Source: Atopsyche davidsoni
Taxonomy: Eukaryota > Arthropoda > Insecta > Trichoptera > Hydrobiosidae
Direction of reading: 5' to 3'
Length of the DNA: 64,000 nucleotides
Assembly: GCA_022113835.1 (NCBI GenBank)
Contig: JAILWY010000018.1
Span: 18,561,501 to 18,625,500 of the forward strand
Shown here: one piece after another, positions 46,739 to 57,546 of the stretch
Numbering within the stretch: the first letter of the stretch is position 1
Layout of the letters: each line of letters begins with the position of its first letter
Made by a program: the position numbers and the translations under genes
The notes under the pieces: generated by a model
Databases searched by the model: none
Told to the model about the DNA's origin: nothing
The model's input: the letters and a program-made list of their open reading frames with translations, nothing else

Positions 46739-47150
46739 ATTCACGACTACATACCTGCTTAAAAAAAACTATCCGTTCTAGCTTTTAATCTCAACGAGTG
46801 GTTTACGTACGTTCGATCGAGAAGTCAGAATTTTGCGCGCTTAAATATCTAGCGCGTCAGGCGACGCAACTTGATCATAGGATGTGCTGATGACTCACAA
46901 TATTTTTTAATGAAAGTGCTGTTTTATCGTATATACAAAGCACGCTTAAAACTTCAATTCACGACTACATACCTGCTTAAAAAAAACTATCTGTTCTAGC
47001 TTTTAATCTCAACGAGTGGTTTACGTACGTTCGATCAAGAGGTCAGAATTTTGCGCGCTTAAATATCTAGCTCATCAGGCGACGCAATTTGATCATTGGA
47101 TGTTCTGATGGTTTATTGTATATACAAAGCACGCTTAAAATTAAAAATTA
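46739..47150 (+). repeat. Tandem duplication of a GC-balanced island (unit about 218 bp)
   Basis: ATTCACGACTACATACCTGC occurs at 46739 and 46957. Both units contain TCAACGAGTGGTTTACGTAC, TTTTGCGCGCTTAAATATCT and end ATACAAAGCACGCTTAAAA. The second lacks about 30 bp (GACTCACAATATTTTTTAAT and neighbours). The two are otherwise very similar, indicating a fairly recent event. No coding frame. Confidence 0.88.
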
Positions 47151-47261
47151 TTTAATATTTTATAAAAAGCAGTAAAAAATATGCGGATTTCTTTAATATT
47201 TAAAAATAATCATATACCTATGAAAATTGGTAATTTGTGATCAATTGATGCGTCTACTACA

Positions 47262-47530
47262 AATTCCGTTATAAAATGTAATTTCAATAATTACGATCAT
47301 ATTATTTTTTTTTTTGATGTTGTACGAATTGGCCATGACATTAAAATTACTTAGTTTATTTGTCTATTATATGAAAGTTAGGTCAAATCAAAACTTAAAA
47401 TACAGCAATATTCCATTACTAAATGTAATCTAAATAATTACGATCGTATTATTATTTTCATTTTGTTCAAATTGGCCATGTCATTAATAATTATACTAAG
47501 GTTAAGTTAAATCAAAATATAAAATAATAT
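47262..47530 (+). repeat. Tandem duplication of AT-rich DNA (unit about 135 bp)
   Basis: Two units share AAATGTAAT.T.AATAATTACGATC, AATTGGCCATG.CATTAA and GTTA.GT.AAATCAAAA. It lies just downstream of the 46.7-kb duplication but is unrelated in sequence. Confidence 0.65.
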
Positions 47531-48274
47531 GACTGAATTTAAAACTAAGTTAAAGTCTCGACGGCATAAATATTTATAGTTAAAATTTGACTTAAATATT
47601 CGGATGTTAGCAAAAAGTCCTTGAGGACTAGTTTTATGTTTATAAATTTTAATATCTTGTTATAAAACTCACCCACCATGAAATGATGTATTTGTGCCTT
47701 AGAAAATATAAAAGCTTTGACTAAAACTTTTATAAAAATGAAAGCTTTAAATGAGCATAACGTATGTATGTAGGATTCGACCACTTGAATTACTCGAGTA
47801 TCCATTATCATAGTGATGTACTTTTCGTTGCAGAGTTATAATGCAGACTCGGGGTATAATTTTTGATTACCATGTTTGCATAAAATATTTCAAAAAACAA
47901 AAAAACTAAGCTCGTTAAAAAATATTTAAAGAATGATTCTTAATTTTGTAAATCATCTTAAAAGTCAGATATATATATAATCAATAAATATTTTAGAGCT
48001 TTTCGGTTCAAATACTTTAATATGTATTATATAATGCCAGTAGTATATTCAATATGCTCGGTTGACATCTTTAAGCAGAGACTCTGAAGACACCAATCTA
48101 GCATGTTGCAAAACTAACTGGGTCAATAATAAAAAAGTTGTGCACATCACAAATTTATTTTTTAACAAAAATACTATCAGCACTTTCGGTCAAAAACTTT
48201 TTAGTTCCGATGGTAGCAAATGGCTTTTGATTGATCAATTGATATTGTTCAGTTAATTTATAAAGATACATTTA
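47531..48274. other. AT-rich intronic spacer
   Basis: Nothing recognised. Confidence 0.4.
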
Positions 48275-48925
48275 CCTTTCCGCTCTCCCTATTATGTTGC
48301 TTGTGCATGACTGTTATTCTGTACCCTGGTCGTGTGTAGAGGATCGGTAATGGAAGTGGAGGGCTTATATTATTGTTTCTGTAGCCAGCTGCAGATGGAG
48401 TATCAGATCTTAATGCTAGAGCTTTATAGGGAAAGGGTTATATAATAATGCTCTTGGGTAGCAGACTGTAATATAAAACTGCGGTGTAGAAGGACCCACT
48501 ACACTAATTTCAGGTTCTAGTCTCCAGAGCTCCGACCTGAGGAGAAGCCCACGGACAAGACAAGAACGGCGCTGAAGAGGATCAAGCTGAAGAGCACGAG
48601 ACACCATTTTCATGCTTTTCAGCTTTTATGTTTTTCAGCGCATCAACCAATGGAGACGTAAAGGATGAATGTCAGAGACGAATAGAAGGGAGGGAAGGCA
48701 GACTGGGGAACAGCGAAAAGTGCGCTCCCTGGGAAATTCCCCCTCACGAATAAATGAACTGTGTATGATTATTAGATATATTGTATATTATATATAAAAA
48801 GACCAGCTGTTGGCATCCGGAAGTAGTACAGGACAGTAAAAAAAAAAAGCATGAGTATATGCTCAATGAAATGGTCGCCAACCTCCTCTGAGAAGAGGCC
48901 CTTGTCGAAGAAGATACATTTAAAA
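48275..48925 (+). repeat. R1 repeat copy with a foreign GC-rich insert
   Basis: R1 blocks are present at both ends: TATGTTGCTTGTGCATGACT near 48292, GCAGATGGAGTATCAGATCT near 48390 and GAAATGGTCGCCAACCTCCT near 48868. Between about 48510 and 48848 is a segment absent from other R1 copies, more GC-rich and ending in 11 A residues. Confidence 0.65.
48510..48848 (+). mobile_element. Possible retro-inserted or captured gene fragment within R1
   Basis: The insert interrupts R1 and has base composition unlike it. A plus frame from 48521 to 48661 reads SPELRPEEKPTDKTRTALK then RIKLKSTRHHFHAF before a stop. AATAAA lies near 48749 and the insert ends in A11 at 48838-48848. This is what a truncated processed pseudogene would look like, but I do not recognise the parent gene and see no clear target-site duplication. 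Capture by an R1 element is the other possibility. Confidence 0.35.
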
Positions 48926-50616
48926 TTTCACTTTTAGACAGGCGTACTGTAAAAATATTCTGTTAAGACAATTGTCATGTTGCAAAAATTAATCACAAAA
49001 AAGAATTAAAATCAGCACCGGGCATAATAAATCAAAATCGTATAATTCAAAAAGAATTCTTAATTTTCAGCAGCGAGCGGCATTAGTCCCGTGTAAAAAT
49101 AGATTTCCCTCTGGATTAAGGGGGAGGTAACTGCCTTCAAAATTGGCACCGTCCCCGGCCCGGCTGGCCCGCGACGCGCCCCCAAGTTTGATCGTTTGCC
49201 ATGCAAATAAATAAACATATTCCGCGAGGTTAAACACGGCGTGAAAAATGTATGCCGAAAGTTCTAGACGGAGTGTGTTCATAAGGAGCCCATCAGGCCC
49301 GGCGGAGGAAGGCTTTGAATATATATTTATTCGCGGGCGGGATTTTGTTGGGAATATTTTGAGGCGGTTTTGTGCTTCGGGCCTTAATGTATTATAGCAG
49401 TTTCTTTTGAGATATTTTTTCTTTTTTCAGAAAAAAAATGTATTATTTTTTCGCGGATGCGGTGTTTCGACACTCGCGGAATCATCTGAAGAGACGGGAC
49501 AGGGTATCGCTGACGAACTATTTTTATTTGATTGATTTTTGAACATTATTTATTCGAGCAAAAAAAGTTGTTTTTGTTATTGATTTCAGTAATAAAATTT
49601 TTTAAAATTTATTCGTGAATAGAAATTCACGAATTTTGAAACACACTGTGTGTATTTTTATTTTGTATTTAATTTTTTTTATTATAAAACATATGCAGTG
49701 AAACATTGCAATGCTTTTGCATTGAGAGTTTTATATTTTAAAGGTAAACTAAATTATATTATATTAAAAATGCAGAATGCATAAAATATTCTTTTTATAT
49801 ACAAAACGGTTATTTGTTATTTTAAACTCATTTATGTATTTTTATTTTTAAAAAAGGTTATAAATATTTTTCCTCAACTTTGAAACTGAAATACTTTTTT
49901 GCGTTTGTGATTAATATTCATATTTTTTTTGTAGTTAGAGTAAAATTATCATTTCAACATCAATTTAAGAGGCAACTTTTCCATTTACGTCTACGCCTTT
50001 CTATCTGACATCCTGAAGTCACCGGTATTGAATTAATAATTGAACCTTACTGGTTCGATTCCTAGCTCTAAAATCTAATTCTGGACACCTAATTTAATAT
50101 AGCTCGAAATAACTAGAACTGACATTGCAAATAATTATTTTCCAAATATTTACTGTCGATTAATTAGACTTTTTTGTTATACTCGACGAACCAAGAATTA
50201 AATATACTGAAAACTTTTTACAGACCTGATTCATCACACGTATTGCATAAAAGTTCATTTACTCATGTTTTTTTGTCCTAAAGTTTTATCAGTTCAATCG
50301 TTCCCAGATATTTAATTGTTTCGTATTACTGTTTTATAAACAAGTCGTTTCAAAACTAGGCGGAATAAATAAAAAGATTTTTTTATAGTAACTCAACTCT
50401 AAATCAATTGAAACTTGAAGAGTCACGTTAACACTGAAAGAAAGACAGAATGCACCAAATAGTTTCTCTAAAAATTTTATTGAGTCAAAGTCCCAAGAAT
50501 AATTTTAAAAATGTAGATACAAAAAAAAATTAAGATTATTTAAATATGTATGTCTATTTTTTGGATTGAACGTCAATCAAGTGCGTATTTATTACCCATT
50601 ACGGGTTTATTATATT
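48926..50616. other. Intronic AT-rich DNA with a GC-balanced island
   Basis: The island spans about 49065-49520. The rest is AT-rich. A perfect B-box-like GGTTCGATTCC lies at about 50051 without an A-box partner. Confidence 0.4.
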
Positions 50617-50888
50617 ATTACTAATATGATTAGGCACATTAGTTCACACATAGAAGATGATTAATAAAATTCTCAGAAAAATATCGTGAATTGTGTAGGA
50701 TTTGGCTTACATGGCGGGTGTACTGACCATTGTACTAACGAACCACATCCATTAAACGAGAATTTTTAACAATCATACTCTACATATGAACTAATGTGCC
50801 TAGGCCAACCAATATTTAGATTATATGAGAATTTATCTTCTATATGTGAACTAATGTGCCTAATCATATTAGTAATATTATGTATGTG
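50617..50888. repeat. R6 short inverted-repeat element
   Basis: It begins TACTAATATGATTAGGCACATT and ends with the inverse of that motif (CTAATCATATTAGTA near 50875). Sub-blocks match 31920-32050. The ends act as terminal inverted repeats of about 25 bp. No coding frame. Confidence 0.65.
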
Positions 50889-51325
50889 ATATTCGAACTC
50901 AGTCAGAGCGCCTATAAATTTTGTTTGAACAATGTATATTTTTGGATTTTATGTTTAAGAATGGAAGTAGATAGAAAGTCCTATTTGTTAAATTGAATAA
51001 AGGCTTATTTCGTTTTACTAATAATTAATAAATGGTTTTTCCCATAATGGTGCCATTGTAATTTCGTGTTTTTGTTTGTTATTGTGAAGATTGTAGTTTG
51101 AATAATTATTATTGTAGACATATGATATTAAATATTAATTTTATATATAGAGCATGGAAGTTAAAAATTACACAATAATTCATCAAACTTTTATTTCTTT
51201 TTATTATGAGCACGTGTTTGTAAAAAATTAGTGCATATTTCATAATTTTACATAATTTATGATATAACTTACGGCACTAGCAACGCTTATTAACAAGAAA
51301 CACTATCAGATTAGGTTCAAAATTA
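50889..51325 (-). repeat. R5 repeat, right copy of an inverted pair
   Basis: It is the reverse complement of 31481-31919, with scattered substitutions. It lies in the intron between exons A and B, whereas its partner lies 3' of exon D, so the pair brackets exons B, C and D. Confidence 0.8.
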
Positions 51326-51445
51326 GTGATTTGCAAGCACTGGGGATGTGGGTTCAAATCCCACACAAATCATGATGATATTTTTTTGAGAATTTCTTTA
51401 ATCATCTACTATGTGTGAACTTATGTGCCTAATCATATTAATAAT
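51326..51445 (+). repeat. tRNA-like B-box segment followed by R6 fragment
   Basis: GTGGG-TTCAAAT-CCCAC (51348-51364) is a perfect T-arm hairpin and contains an exact B-box match GGTTCAAATCC. Flanking GATTTG (51328-51333) and CAAATC (51366-51371) pair like an acceptor stem. The D and anticodon arms are missing. This is most likely a SINE remnant, with R6-like sequence (TTTAATCATCTACTATGTGT) after it. Confidence 0.6.
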
Positions 51446-51454
51446 ATTATTGAA

Positions 51455-51960
51455 ATAATTATTACTACTTGAGTGATTTTCCACTACTTGAGATAATTAC
51501 CTCATTAATATAAAAACATTTGTTCACAAAAATTTGCAATTATACAGAATCCTCCACTTGTTAGGTACATTAAAATCTCATTAGCCCTTACCGCCTGGCA
51601 ATTACTCTCTCTCTTTCCAACAACCTCTCCCTCTAACAAATGTTTACCTAATTGCTTATTATTATAATGATAATGATTGAATTAAAAATGCCAACGTGAA
51701 AGGTTGGCGAAACCGGTCACAAATAAAAACGAACACGTGGAAAATCACTCAAGTATTTTAATATTTTTGAATAAAATACTTACAAACGTATAAAATACCG
51801 GTTTCGCCAGCCTTTCACGTTGGCATTATCAAACAGAGTGTTTGATAATGATAACTCTGTTTGATAATGCCAACGTGAAAGGCTGGCGACACCGGTCACT
51901 AATAAAAATAAAAATGTGGAAAATCACTCAAGTATTTTATTCAAGAATATTAAAATGGAA
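51455..51960. repeat. R3 foldback element, nested inverted copies
   Basis: The blocks AATTTGCAATTATACAGAAT, TGCCAACGTGAAAGGTTGGC, ACCGGTCACAAATAAAAACG and GAAAATCACTCAAGTATTTT are followed by inverted and then direct repeats of the same blocks. The centre forms a hairpin with 42-nt arms at 51798-51839 and 51854-51895 around a 14-nt loop. Nested insertion or local inversion-duplication of the element would explain this. Confidence 0.75.
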
Positions 51961-52559
51961 TTCCACCAAAAATATTGAATTATGAAAATAATTGATAGTT
52001 GACAATTGTAAATAACGGGACACGCTAATGAAGCGGACTGCCATTCCGCAATATCCTCCGTTTCCGGCGGCACAGCGAGTGAGACAAAGGGCGGAATTGG
52101 GGAAACAATAAAACCCCTGAAAACAAACGGCGGACTAAGACAAGCGCAACATTTATCGCCGTGACAGTTTGTCCGCCGTGACGGGAGTACAAAGCGCGGG
52201 CCGGGGCCGGGGCCGGGCCGGGCAGGGGCCGGGCCGGGACCGCGGGCTGGCCGTGACAGGCGGCCGCGCCTTGAGCCGCCCTGGCGCGCCGGCCTTCTTT
52301 TGTGGCCGCCGAGACGATAATGCGATCGAGCGGGCAAGTTGGAAACTGACAGATTGTCTCGGCCACTCACCGCCGCCCTGCCCCGCATCACATGGAACAC
52401 AACGGGATCGATTGTCTCGGATGAGTATCGATTGCATATAAACTCCTGCAAATTAATTTATTAAACATAAAACAAAAAAAATATATATCACTTAAGTTCA
52501 ATTTTTCAATAAAAAAATTTTTTTTTACTGTAGAGTTCCATCATTATTTTTAATCTGTA
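51961..52559. other. GC-rich intronic island
   Basis: From 52015 to 52440 base composition is balanced to GC-rich, with a GGCCGGGGCCGG-type tract at 52198-52240. Four overlapping frames are open, mostly because of composition. No domain is recognised. Confidence 0.4.
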
Positions 52560-52564
52560 TATAT

Positions 52565-52675
52565 GTTTTGTTCTGCATCTGATGATGACCAAGTCTGTTG
52601 GCCGAAACTAGCCACGCATAAATGTTAAAATAAACGTGAAGAAATTGTAAGGAATGCCTTGTCCCTCAACTAGAT
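52565..52675 (+). mobile_element. Penelope-like terminal fragment
   Basis: CTGATGA at 52579-52585 and GAAA at 52604-52607 flank GACCAAGTCTGTTGGCC, which folds into a short stem. It continues through ATAAACGTGAAGAAATTGTA to the shared terminus ATGCCTTGTCCCTCAAC. About 50 bp present in the 58.5-kb copy is missing. Confidence 0.6.
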
Positions 52676-54872
52676 CCTAATTTGTAACTATTATCAGACA
52701 TTTTTTAATGAAGTTTGAATTCATAATATATTCCTGGTTGTTAATTAAGTAAATATATACTTTTAAACACAGCATCCATGCATGGTGCAAAGTGCATGTA
52801 TATTTCTGAAAATTAATTTGTAAAGTATACTTATAAAAATGTACTCTTCCTCTGAATAAAACTAAATAATACAATTTTTAACAAATTAGCTCATGTCATC
52901 TACTATAATAATAGCCATTGTGTGTTTGTATGTTTGTATGTATGTATGTTTCGTTTTTCCGTTCTGTATAGAATATCTTAAAAGATACAACGCTGATTTT
53001 TTGCACATAAGTTAAGTAAATTTTTCCGCAGCTATGTGCCGAATTTCAAGACGATAGGATAATATTTTCATTCATAAACTTTAAAATATGCTTTAGCGAA
53101 TTTCAATATGTACGAATTATATGATTCAGTTCTTCGCCGCGAGATGTCGTTCACCGCGAGAATTTCAAATTTAGAACTTTTACAAAAAAAACAAATTTTA
53201 GACGCATCGTTCATCAAATACGTCATTTTATGACGGGCTACATTGCTAGTAATGAAATAATCTTTGTTTGCTTGCACCGAAAGACATTACGTGAAAATAA
53301 TTTAATCAACATCTACACAAATAACAGGTATGTGTATACTTTATACTGAGGTTTATTTTCTGGTTGTGCCGCTGTGTACCGCTTCCAGCCATTAGGAAAT
53401 TGAAATTTACTTTGGTAGTGCCATGTGAATATTTTGAAGTGTACCTGAAAAATTTCACCTTTTTTATTGAGCAGCGACTAAAGCCATTACTTGATTTAAT
53501 ATGTAATAAATACATATGACTAATTCAATTTTTCTAGTCTTTTGAAGTATTATTTAAGTGAGTTAATAGTTTTTTTAAGTATCATTTATTATATAAGTGA
53601 CAACAAAACTACTAAAATCAAGAGGTTTTTTAAATAAATTACGTATGAATTATTCAACATTTTCAAACGTTTTTAATGATTGTAAAAAAATATTTATTTA
53701 ACGCTACATGTAGTACGCAAAATTCAATTACCCTATGTTTATAAGTATAAAAACAAACGTTTTGTTTTCCTTTACTAAATTGTGTTAAATAGCATGCAAG
53801 TATGCTAACACTCAATTAAAAAAAGTAAATACATGAAAAATTACTAAAAAATTATGCTTAGTACTAAAACGCAACTTTAAATTAAAAAAAATAAAATTCA
53901 AAATGATAAAATCATTTCGTTGCATCAACTAGAACATTGATCGTGCCTCTTTTTTTGTTATACCATAAAAGATGTTTCACCCCGCAAGTCTGTCACACAT
54001 CTCTCAGGGGAATGAGAGAAACAGTTTTGTACGACATGGTATAAAATGCCGTCAATTCAAAAATCATACTTATAGTAAATATGCATTGATTATTCAGTAT
54101 AATATAAAACTGCGATTTGGTTTATAAATATTTTTTTAATTTCTATTAGTAGGTATTTGAAAATAGATGAGCAAATCACGGACCATTTTCGTGGATTTAT
54201 TTGTTTGTCAATTTTTTTAGCGCACCACTGCGATATGCACAGTATTTTTATATCAACATATTTTTGGCGATGTTTTCGATACTTCCAAGTTTTGCTTTGG
54301 TGTGCCAGAAAAGGGCACAGAAACAATTTTCAGATGATGGTTTCAGCATGGGAACTAAAATATCGGAGTACCGATAACTTGAAGCAGTGCAACACCCGAG
54401 AATAAAAAATCAACGGCTGTCAAAATCTATAAATATATGTATCAAAACTCTATGTGATAGAAAATATAAATGCATCTATAATACAGTGATTGTGCTGAAT
54501 TTGAGTGGATATAGCCACGTGTGTAGGGGTGGATCGCTAAGCCAGGCTAATCTTGCAGGGAGCATCTCTCCGACTGAGGGGTGTTTTCAGAATAAAGTGT
54601 TTCAAGTGGCACCTCGGCCTGGCACGCCCGACTTATCGTGTAGGATCTCACACTTAAATTATATTTATCAGCAAATGCTTTGGCTGAAAATGCACTGATA
54701 TCACCTTAGTAATTACCTAATTGTGAATTCGTATTTATTGATAGTGGCACAATTTTTAAATATAAACTTTTTCAATGAAAAAACGTAGTTTACTCACAAA
54801 AATTTGTTCAATACTTGATACTCGAATACGATATTCGATAAACTAATAAACAGCTTTTTTAACTCGCGATAA

Positions 54873-54959
<87 letters not shown>

Positions 54960-56564
54960 GTATTGAATAATAAAATATTTTATGTATATCTTCCGAATAT
55001 TTCATGACTCTATTGACTTAACCATTTTCCTATGTTTTTTGATCAAATAAATAATAATTAATTAATCTAACTTAATTTTTTCGCAACTTTTCAAATGAAT
55101 AATTTTAATTTCTTCATAATTTTGTAATATTTAAAAATATGAAATGCTGTTCACGTAACTGGGGCAAATTAATTAGGATCTCACGAAACTTTACTTGTGT
55201 GGAATACTTAGTCTCATTTTTAACGTCAGCAAATAGCAAAACACAGAAAAAAACCTTTTTTAGCTCGCTAGAGACATTGGAATAATTTCTAAATATGTTT
55301 TTTTTAATGGTACGTTTATCAAAGTAAAATTATTACTTTGTGTTTATTTTTAGCAAATTAAATATTTTTGTGGTAAAACAAGCAGTTTTACTGGTACGAT
55401 AATAATCCTACAGATTTAGCAAACACATTGAGCTACACCTTTGAAGTATATCTACTTAAGAGATAAGCAAAAGCAAATACATAAATATATCCGCCATCTA
55501 AATATTTTGATATAAATTTTGGTAAACATTTCTTTCATTGGGTACATTGTAACCTGACAATCCGGAGCAGAGGAAATAAAGTGACAGTAAATTGTCACAT
55601 CATTTCCGGTTGGATCCCGTCCCGTACAAGTTGTCAAATATTTGCGGCCTAAATTGCCTGCCTACAAATGGCTTTTTTATTTGTAAAAGCTGATATATTT
55701 TTTCTTAGCTGGTTTGTTTTAAAAATAATAATTGTTTATTTTGAGAACCGATTGTTAAGAATATATTTTGCATACATATATTTTCGATGTTGTATTGAAA
55801 GTAAAGTTTGAAGTAGAGAAATGATAATGTCGATTTATGATAAAATAGTGTGTGCTTGTTACTTAGGGTCAAAAATATTAACGAACCCTTTTATGATTTC
55901 GTACAAAGGAAGCTTGGCTTTAGGAAAACAAAATGTTCACTTTGCAGGATTGTTTGACATTCTCTTGTTCAGGAATGTTCTGCTTTGAGCGCAGCCTGAA
56001 GTGGGGGTGCACTGGTCGCCGGCCTGCATGCAATGTACAGTAATGCAGCGGTCAGGGTTGTTCCGTTTATTGTGTAAGCAACCCGATATAAAATGTTGAA
56101 AGCAGATACCAGAAACGCCACATAACCTCGCATCAGCAGCTCTATTTGTAAACCTGATATTTATTTCATTCGTTGTTCGGACTATTTAATGACATCGTAT
56201 ATTTTATTTCTACAAAAAAGCCACAAGAATAAGAAAAAAATACTATCTATTACGTTCGTAACTAATTAAGATTTCTCGATAATTAATATTTTAATTATAT
56301 TAGACAAATCGCCTTAACACCTTTTTGATAAATTTTATTGAATCTAATATGTTGAATTTACGTTTAAAATCACTTATGCAAATGCAATTTTAAATACTAC
56401 AAACACAACCAAACAATAGAATATAGCCAATGTCAAAATTATTGTGAAAAATTAGATTCAACACACTGTAATTACTGTTATCACGTATTAACATTTATTA
56501 TGTCATTACGTTACCACCTGTTACCACATTGCTTTTTTCCTACCAGTGTAACAATATTAACATA
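52676..56564 (-). other. AT-rich intron sequence
   Basis: Contains a TA microsatellite (54877-54954) and balanced patches at about 54500-54660, 55535-55665 and 55980-56110. Frames at 54157-54405 and 55452-55637 were inspected and left uncalled. Nothing else recognised. Confidence 0.45.
54877..54954. repeat. (TA)n microsatellite, about 78 bp
   Basis: An essentially uninterrupted TA dinucleotide repeat. Its length is likely to vary between individuals and assemblies. Confidence 0.95.
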
Positions 56565-56662
56565 AATATTTTTGAATAAAATACTTGAGTGATTTTCCAC
56601 ATTTTTGTTTTTATTAGTGACCGGTTTCGCCAACCTTTCACGTTGGCATTATCAAACAGATA
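56565..56662 (-). repeat. R3 fragment, 115 bp from exon A
   Basis: AAATATTTTTGAATAAAATA, CTTGAGTGATTTTCCAC, GTGACCGGTTTCGCCAACC and CACGTTGGCATTATCAAACA run in the orientation opposite to the copy at 51.7 kb. It lies just 3' of exon A in the direction of transcription. Confidence 0.65.
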
Positions 56663-56776
56663 AAATATTAGTAAAATATTATTTTTAGATATATGTCAAA
56701 TATGTAAGGTGTAGTTGAAATAATATTTATGATTAATTCGCCGGGTAGATTAGAAGATAAATTAGTATGTACTTAC

Positions 56777-56905
56777 ATTCTACGTCGACGATAATTCTTT
56801 TGGATACGGAGGGCGGAACTCCGTTGGTGGCGATGCAGAGGTAGGCTCCCATTTCCGTGCGACTGATGCGAGCCAGGCTTAGCTGCTCCCCTTCGTGTAC
56901 GGTCA
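56777..56905 (-). CDS. DIP/lachesin-like Ig protein, exon A (end of Ig2)
   Basis: This 129-bp exon encodes the end of the second Ig domain. Acceptor CTTTCAG precedes 56905 and donor GTAAGT (perfect consensus) follows 56777. The frame reads VHEGEQLSLARISRTEMGAY, then LCIATNGVPPSVSKRIIVDVE, leaving one base that joins exon B to give Phe. The E-M-G-A-Y-x-C strand-F motif and NGVPPSVSKRI are hallmarks of the DIP/lachesin/neurotrimin group of insect neural adhesion proteins, which act outside the cell, usually GPI-anchored, in synaptic partner recognition or septate junctions. No exon for Ig1, the first part of Ig2 or the signal peptide was found up to 64000, so the gene continues beyond the right edge. 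Confidence 0.95.
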
Positions 56906-56999
56906 CTGAAAGATAATAAAAAATTACATTTTTTTATCATTTAAAATAATAACTATTTCATAAGATATTTCAGCATCGATGCTTAAGGGCCTAAGTCCC

Positions 57000-57546
57000 A
57001 TACTCGAGTTTTTTTGATCATTTTCTGGTCAAAATCGACTGCACCAATCAAAAATATTTAAATGCAAAAAGCTAGATACATCCCTTTTTTCGAACAAAAT
57101 ATATATTTTATTTCTTGTAAATTAACTTTTAATATGATAAATATGTGTTTTTCCGATTGAGGTGTAGGAATTTGGAGATTCGTCATGTCCCTGTTCTAAG
57201 AGTCATAAACATTTAAAAGTCTTTTTTTTCAATTGGAATTAAAAGATTAAATATAAACAGTACGCGATTTATTATTAAAAAATTTAAAAAAAAAATTCTT
57301 TAACAAACTTTGGTTTTGAAAAGTCGTCATTTTATACAATTTTTCAACATCTTCAAGATTTTATTTTACCCTGAAAATGGACGTTAATTAAATAATAAAA
57401 AATAGATAAATGTAATTTATGGTTATTTCAATACTCTATAAAAAGTGACAGTTAAATTAATTAAATGACACGATTTCGCCAGGTAAAACGGTCCTTTTTT
57501 TGTGGCAGACGGGGGATGGACACCAAGCAAGGTTAGGTAGCAAGAC
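57000..57546 (+). repeat. R4 repeat, copy 2 (intronic, beside exon A)
   Basis: It starts 95 bp upstream (in transcription sense) of exon A and is the inverted counterpart of 38903-39415. Matching blocks include ATACTCGAGTTTTTTTGATC, TAATATGATAAATATGTGTT, AATTTGGAGATTCGTCATGT, CCTGAAAATGGACGTTAATT and ACCAAGCAAGGTTAGGTAGC. No coding content. Confidence 0.85.

Noticed and set aside
50040..50075. Perfect polymerase III B-box string GGTTCGATTCC
   Set aside because: The flanking bases do not form a T-stem and there is no A box at a suitable distance.
54090..54326. Minus frame with NPRKWSVICSSIF, faintly like the end of a THAP domain
   Set aside because: The upstream Cys pair and core residues are missing; too weak to call.
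55452..55637. Minus frame reading GNDVTIYCHF, resembling the GTDVTVDCH of exon B
   Set aside because: No conserved Trp, no strand-F motif, and no acceptor/donor pair in a fitting phase; a short look-alike, possibly a balanced non-coding patch.
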